Shown here: piece by piece, positions 60,251 to 64,000 of the stretch
Layout of the letters: the number at the start of each line of letters is the position of its first letter
How positions within the stretch are numbered: the first letter of the stretch is position 1
Origin: Rebecca billardiae RCC1528
Lineage: Eukaryota > Haptophyta
Length of the DNA stretch: 64,000 bases
Assembly (NCBI GenBank): GCA_965240325.2
Contig: OZ251237.1
Location: forward strand, 1 to 64,000
Reading direction: 5' to 3'
The notes under the pieces: model-generated
Seen by the model: only the letters and a program-made list of their open reading frames with translations
Told to the model about the DNA's origin: nothing
Databases searched by the model: none
Translations under genes and position numbers: made by a program

Positions 60251-61027
60251 GTTCGCGGTGGCGGTGCCCCCTTATCGATCAACAATGGCGGCGGCCGGAG
60301 GAATCCTGGAATCTTTCGGCGAGCTTCGTCGCCCTTCTCGGAGTCGTCCGAGTGCCCGCACGGGCAAGTCTAGGCTCTAGCACACGATGGCGCTCCGATA
60401 GTGTCTGTGATGATTGCCGCTGCGGGCTGCGCGCTGCCGCACCTGCCCGCGCACCTCAGACGTCCCGCGCGCTTGACGACAGCGAGCTGGAATGCATTCC
60501 GCGATGCTCGCGCAACCGTCAAGGCGTCGCCGTCGCAGCCTCAGGGCCACGCGCCGGCGCCGCGGTCGCGCGAGGACGTGGACGTGGACGTGAGAGTGGT
60601 CGAAAAGTCGGAAAGGAAGCTGTCACTCATGCCCACGCGCTCGTACGGCGACGGCGACCGGTGTGTGGCACGCCCCCCGGTCCCGGACGTGCCACACGCG
60701 CCTTGGATCGCGGTAGGACGGGCATTCGCGCCCTCACGGACGGCTGGACCAAGGGAGTGAGGAGTCCGTTGGCAGCTGGACCCCCCTGTAATCCGAAATG
60801 TGAAAGCGTCTCGCAGCCTGAGATTAACTTTCGCGGTTGATGGCTCATCAATCGAAGGCTTCTGAAGGAGGCAGCAATCAATACGGTTCAGACAGATTGT
60901 AGAAGACGTGTAATCTCGACGATCTTCGAGTTTAGGCGATGGCGCGTGCGATGACATGCGATGATCGTTTTCTTACCCAGCAGCGGCTGCTGGAGCGGCT
61001 TACATAGGGTTTTCAGCCACTTTTACT
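60251..61027. other. Intergenic, no gene seen
   Basis: This divergent region between the carrier gene and the hypothetical protein is 777 bp. ORFs appear compositional. It should hold both promoters. Confidence 0.45.
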
Positions 61028-61753
61028 ATGGCCAGAATCTTCGACGGCGGCGGGCGGACGACATCGGCCTGGCCGCTGCGAGCAGTCGCGCATCTCGACT
61101 TCTCGCCGAGCGACAGGATGTGCCGGCAGCGCCGTCCGTCCCCCCGCAGCCTGCTGATCGGCGTCGCGCTCCTGTGCGGCTGCGTGCGGCTGGTGCACTC
61201 CATCATTCCTCCTCGCACCGGTCGGGCTCCGCGTGGTCTTATTGACAAGGGTGTGTTCGTGCGCGCAGCAGCGTCGGTTAAGTCAACCTCGCGACTGGAG
61301 CGGCGAGAGCGCGTCCTGACAGCTCTGCGTGCAGTCGATCTGGCAGCCGACGGCAAAATCACGAAGGAGCAGTTTATGGAAGTGGCCGACGATGAGCTCC
61401 TGTCGGCAATCGAGCGCGTCGAGAAGTCGCTGAGTGACCCGCACCATACCGAGCACGCCGAGCACCATGTCGAGCGAACGAGCGCTCGCGACTGGCTGCG
61501 CGCAGTGCCGTTCCTCACAGATCAGGTGGTGACGCGCTACCAGAGGAACGTGGTCCGGGATTCCACCGTCTCCACGCTGCCCACTCCGACCTATTCTGGC
61601 GGCATTCGTCGAACACTGCGCGAGCGGCAATCGCGTTCGAAGGCGCTCCTGAAGGAGAAGTACGCATCCGCCGATGAGAACACTGAGCAGAGCACCGGTG
61701 CTGAGAACGGCACTGAGATGAGAACGGTTTTGAGAACGGTGCTGATGATTTGA
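61028..61753 (+). CDS. Hypothetical secreted or membrane-anchored protein with a degenerate EF-hand-like loop
   Basis: The protein has 241 residues, or 211 if started at the ATG at 61118. The latter would put a signal-peptide-like segment (SLLIGVALLCGCVRLVHS) close to the N-terminus, which I favour slightly. Residues near 105-117 (DLAADGKITKEQF) resemble half of an EF-hand calcium loop, but no partner hand is visible. The rest is charged and helical (SRLERRERVLTALRAV, RRTLRERQSRSKALLKEKY). The 3' end runs into a GAGAACGGT-type minisatellite, so the last 25 residues are repeat-derived. Family unknown. Confidence 0.5.
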   Translation: MARIFDGGGRTTSAWPLRAVAHLDFSPSDRMCRQRRPSPRSLLIGVALLCGCVRLVHSIIPPRTGRAPRGLIDKGVFVRAAASVKSTSRLERRERVLTALRAVDLAADGKITKEQFMEVADDELLSAIERVEKSLSDPHHTEHAEHHVERTSARDWLRAVPFLTDQVVTRYQRNVVRDSTVSTLPTPTYSGGIRRTLRERQSRSKALLKEKYASADENTEQSTGAENGTEMRTVLRTVLMI

Positions 61754-61775
61754 TGAGAACGGTGCCGGTGATCAT
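61690..61775 (+). repeat. GAGAACGG minisatellite at the 3' end of the hypothetical gene
   Basis: About four imperfect copies of a unit containing GAGAACGG, with GATGA spacers, overlap the stop codon of the hypothetical protein. Repeat slippage could change where the protein ends. Confidence 0.7.
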
Positions 61776-62246
61776 GTCGAGCAGCACGAACGAGGGCGCC
61801 CCGTACGCGGCGCGTGGCCTAGCCCTAGGCGTCGCTGTCGCAGCCTAGGCGGAGCAGCCACCAGCGCCGACTTCGTGTCGACGATCGGGCACTGCCGCCG
61901 ACGATGATCGAATCAGGAGACCCGCGTCGTCCTACCTGTGTCGTTAAATCATATCATAGTAGAATGAGTATAGAGTCTCCCGGTCCGCAACGCCCGCAAG
62001 CCGGCATTCGCGACGATTCGGCCATTCGGGCTCGGGGCGCTCGGGCCTCGGCGCCCGACTCGGCAAGGCCTTGCTGCTTGCATTGAGTAATGAGTTGCAA
62101 GCGCTGCCCCGGCTCCGACGTGCCAGCCGTCGGCCCGCGCCCTGCGTCAGCGTGCAGGCGTGCAGCCCCGGCCGTGCACCCGGTACTGGCGCACATCCAT
62201 CCGCCCCTTTCATCCCGGCTGACACACGCCAGCCGATGACAGAATA
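61754..62246. other. Intergenic, no gene seen
   Basis: This is the convergent 3' region between the hypothetical gene and the MORN-adenylate kinase gene. Nothing was recognised. Confidence 0.5.
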
Positions 62247-63997
62247 CTAGAAGGCCTGCAGGTACACGCTGATGTCGGCGCCTACATCGTCCGGCTTGCG
62301 GTTGCCGTCGACCACGCGCAGGTCGGGGAACGCCTCCTTGAGCGCCTTCACGTTCTCGTGGTACGTGGCGATCCGCTTGGTGAACGCCTCCTCCGTGTCG
62401 TCGTCGCGCTGCGTGAGCCGGGCCTCGATCGCCTCCTTGTCCTCGCCGTCGGGCACTGCAGCCGCGCGCGGCGCGCGGGAGAGGGGGGCGGCGCGCTCAG
62501 GCGCGCCGAGCCGCCTTCGAGCGCCGCGCGCGCAAGAACGCGTGCACGTGGACGGGCGCGGGGCGCGGGCGCACACCGGGGTTCATCTCGAGGTGGTAGA
62601 TCTTGCCCGTCTCCGGGTCCATGCGGCGTCCGACGACGCGCTTGAGCAGCTCGTCGTCGGGCACCTCGAGGAGCACCACCTTGTTGGGCACGATGAACAT
62701 GCGCGCCATCGCCTCCACCTGCCCCGCCGTGCGCGGGAAGCCGTCGAGCATCCAGCCGGCCGCCGCCTCGGGCTTCTCGAGCTCCTGCCTGATGATGTTG
62801 CACATCAGCTCGTCTGGGACGAGCTCGCCCGCCTCCATCTTCTCCTTGGCCTGCTGCCCGAACTCGTTGTCCTCGTCCGCGGCTGCGGGGGCGGGAGGGC
62901 GCGGGCGCGGGGCGCGGAAGCGGGGTGAGCGTCCCCACCGCGCGCACACGCGCCACGCGCGCGCGCGCGCGCGCGCTCGGCGCCGTGCTCGGGCGCGCAC
63001 CGGCCGCGCGCAGCACGTCGCCCGTCGAGATGTGGTAGACACCAAACCGCTCCTTGATCATCTCGCACTGCGTGCCCTTGCCGCCCGCGGGCGGGCCTGC
63101 GAGCACGACGCGCAGCTGCGGCGTGGACTTGGCGTAGGTGGCGAGCATTACCGACTCAGTGCCCGAGCCGCCCGACGTCACGCGCCCGCCCCTCCACGTG
63201 TACTCCAGCTTGGCCTCCTGCGCCGCGGTGCGTGGCCGCGGTGCGCGGTGCGCGGCGCGCGTGCGGTGAGTGGTGCGCGGCGTGGGAGCGCGCGCCCCTC
63301 GTGAGCGCGGGCGCCTGCCTGCGTGCGCGCTCGGCCGGCTGCTGCGGCGATGGTTGCCCGGGCGCGCGCGCACCTCGTCGTCGGGGTCGGCGTCCTCGGG
63401 CATCTTGCCCTCGAAGGTGCCCTCGGCGACCACGCCGTTCGACAGCGCCCACGCGCCCGCGCCGTCCGCCGCGCCCTTCTTGAACGTGCCGTAGTACACG
63501 GAGCCGTCGGCGGTGTGCGCCTTGCCCGCCACCGCCTGGCCGGCGCGGAAGCTCGCCTCGAAGCGCGCGCCGGCGCCGACGGCGCGGTACACGCCCGCGC
63601 CCTCCTTCGCGCCGTTGAAGAAGTGGCCCACGTACATGTCCCCCGACGCGTACGTGAACGTCCCCTTCCCGTGCCGCTTCCCGTTCGCCCACTGCCCCTC
63701 GTAGCTCGAGCCGTCCGCGTACACCATCTTGCCGACGCCGTGCCTGCGCCCGTCGACCCACTCGCCCACAAACGAGCCGCCCTTGGCGTAGAGCATCGCG
63801 CCCTTGCCGTGGCGCTTGTTGGCCTGCCAGTACCCCGCGTACACGTCGCCGCCCGGCGCGAGGTGCACGCCGAACCCCTCGCGCGCCGTCACCATCGAGT
63901 CGAACGGCAGGTCGGCGTCGGCCGGCCTCGGCGCGCGCTCGCCCTCGTAGAGACCAAGCTTGGCGACCTTTGCGACGGTGAACTTGTGCGGCATCAC
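62247..63997 (-). CDS. MORN-repeat / adenylate kinase fusion protein
   Basis: Four exons, 63374-63997, 63001-63217, 62577-62882 and 62247-62455 (451 residues), with introns of 156, 118 and 121 bp. Residues about 35-200 are MORN repeats ([52 protein letters not shown]). From about 245 an adenylate kinase follows. It has the P-loop [37 protein letters not shown], the AMP-site motif [19 protein letters not shown] and [14 protein letters not shown]. The lid is short. The kinase interconverts ADP with ATP and AMP; MORN repeats target membranes or axonemes, and MORN/kinase proteins are known from motile cilia. The first ATG is 3 bp from the window edge, so the N-terminus may continue outside. Confidence 0.87.
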
Positions 63998-64000
63998 CTC

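Overview
This window is nuclear DNA of a eukaryotic alga. It is very GC-rich, with intron-containing genes of ordinary eukaryotic families: SMC3, topoisomerase II, RPB8, snurportin, Tubby, SulP, CFAP97 and F-box proteins. The TatA-like gene at 30.9-31.4 kb has a signal peptide followed by an alanine-rich transit-like stretch with Phe at the expected cleavage site. That is the bipartite targeting type of complex red-derived plastids. With the XEG113-like glycosyltransferase, the auxin-efflux-like carrier and the ciliary proteins, this fits a flagellate microalga such as a haptophyte (pavlovophyte-like) or another complex-plastid alga. The species is inferred, not proven. Sixteen introns of 101-183 bp were placed in seven genes by keeping protein-family alignments in frame. 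Most start GTGCG and many are dominated by alternating C/G.

Layout. 0.6-3.0 kb: a frameshifted remnant on the minus strand ending in a chromodomain. 3.8-7.0 kb: a head-to-head pair of F-box/RCC1-repeat paralogs, then a 142-bp (AT)n tract. 8.0-12.6 kb: two long plus-strand ORFs overlapping by ATGA, of unrecognised family and possibly a two-ORF mobile element. 13.4-14.5 kb: an F-box/macro-domain gene. 14.6-16.8 kb: a 2.2-kb foldback element made of two long palindromes inside one terminal inverted repeat, flanked by a 7-bp target duplication. 17.0 kb: RPB8. 18.2-23.1 kb: a PDZ/inositol 5-phosphatase/CAAX gene and a divergent CFAP97-like gene. 23.3-26.8 kb: a GT77 glycosyltransferase and a convergent SEL1/MYND gene, followed by another long inverted repeat. 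28.2-29.4 kb: snurportin-1. 30.9-31.8 kb: TatA-like and a tiny membrane protein, divergent. 32.5-38.2 kb: a histidine phosphatase and SMC3, divergent. 39.0-44.5 kb: Tubby-like and an ARM/SET gene, divergent. 44.9-46.8 kb: a SulP transporter. 47.0-51.35 kb: tandem ARM/BTB paralogs. 51.5-56.6 kb: topoisomerase II. 58.8-60.3 kb: an auxin-efflux-carrier-family protein. 61.0-61.8 kb: a hypothetical secreted protein. 62.2-64.0 kb: a MORN-repeat/adenylate-kinase fusion.

Organisation. Genes are compact and often divergent, with 187-372 bp between start codons, which suggests bidirectional promoters. The foldback element appears to have landed in one such promoter (F-box/macro versus RPB8): removing it leaves a spacer of about 267 bp. 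Several genes serve chromatin or chromosomes (SMC3, TOP2, SET), RNA biology (RPB8, snurportin) or cilia and signalling (CFAP97, Tubby, INPP5-like, MORN-AK). No rRNA, tRNA or CRISPR was recognised. Long antisense ORFs are common here because of GC-biased codon use and were left out.
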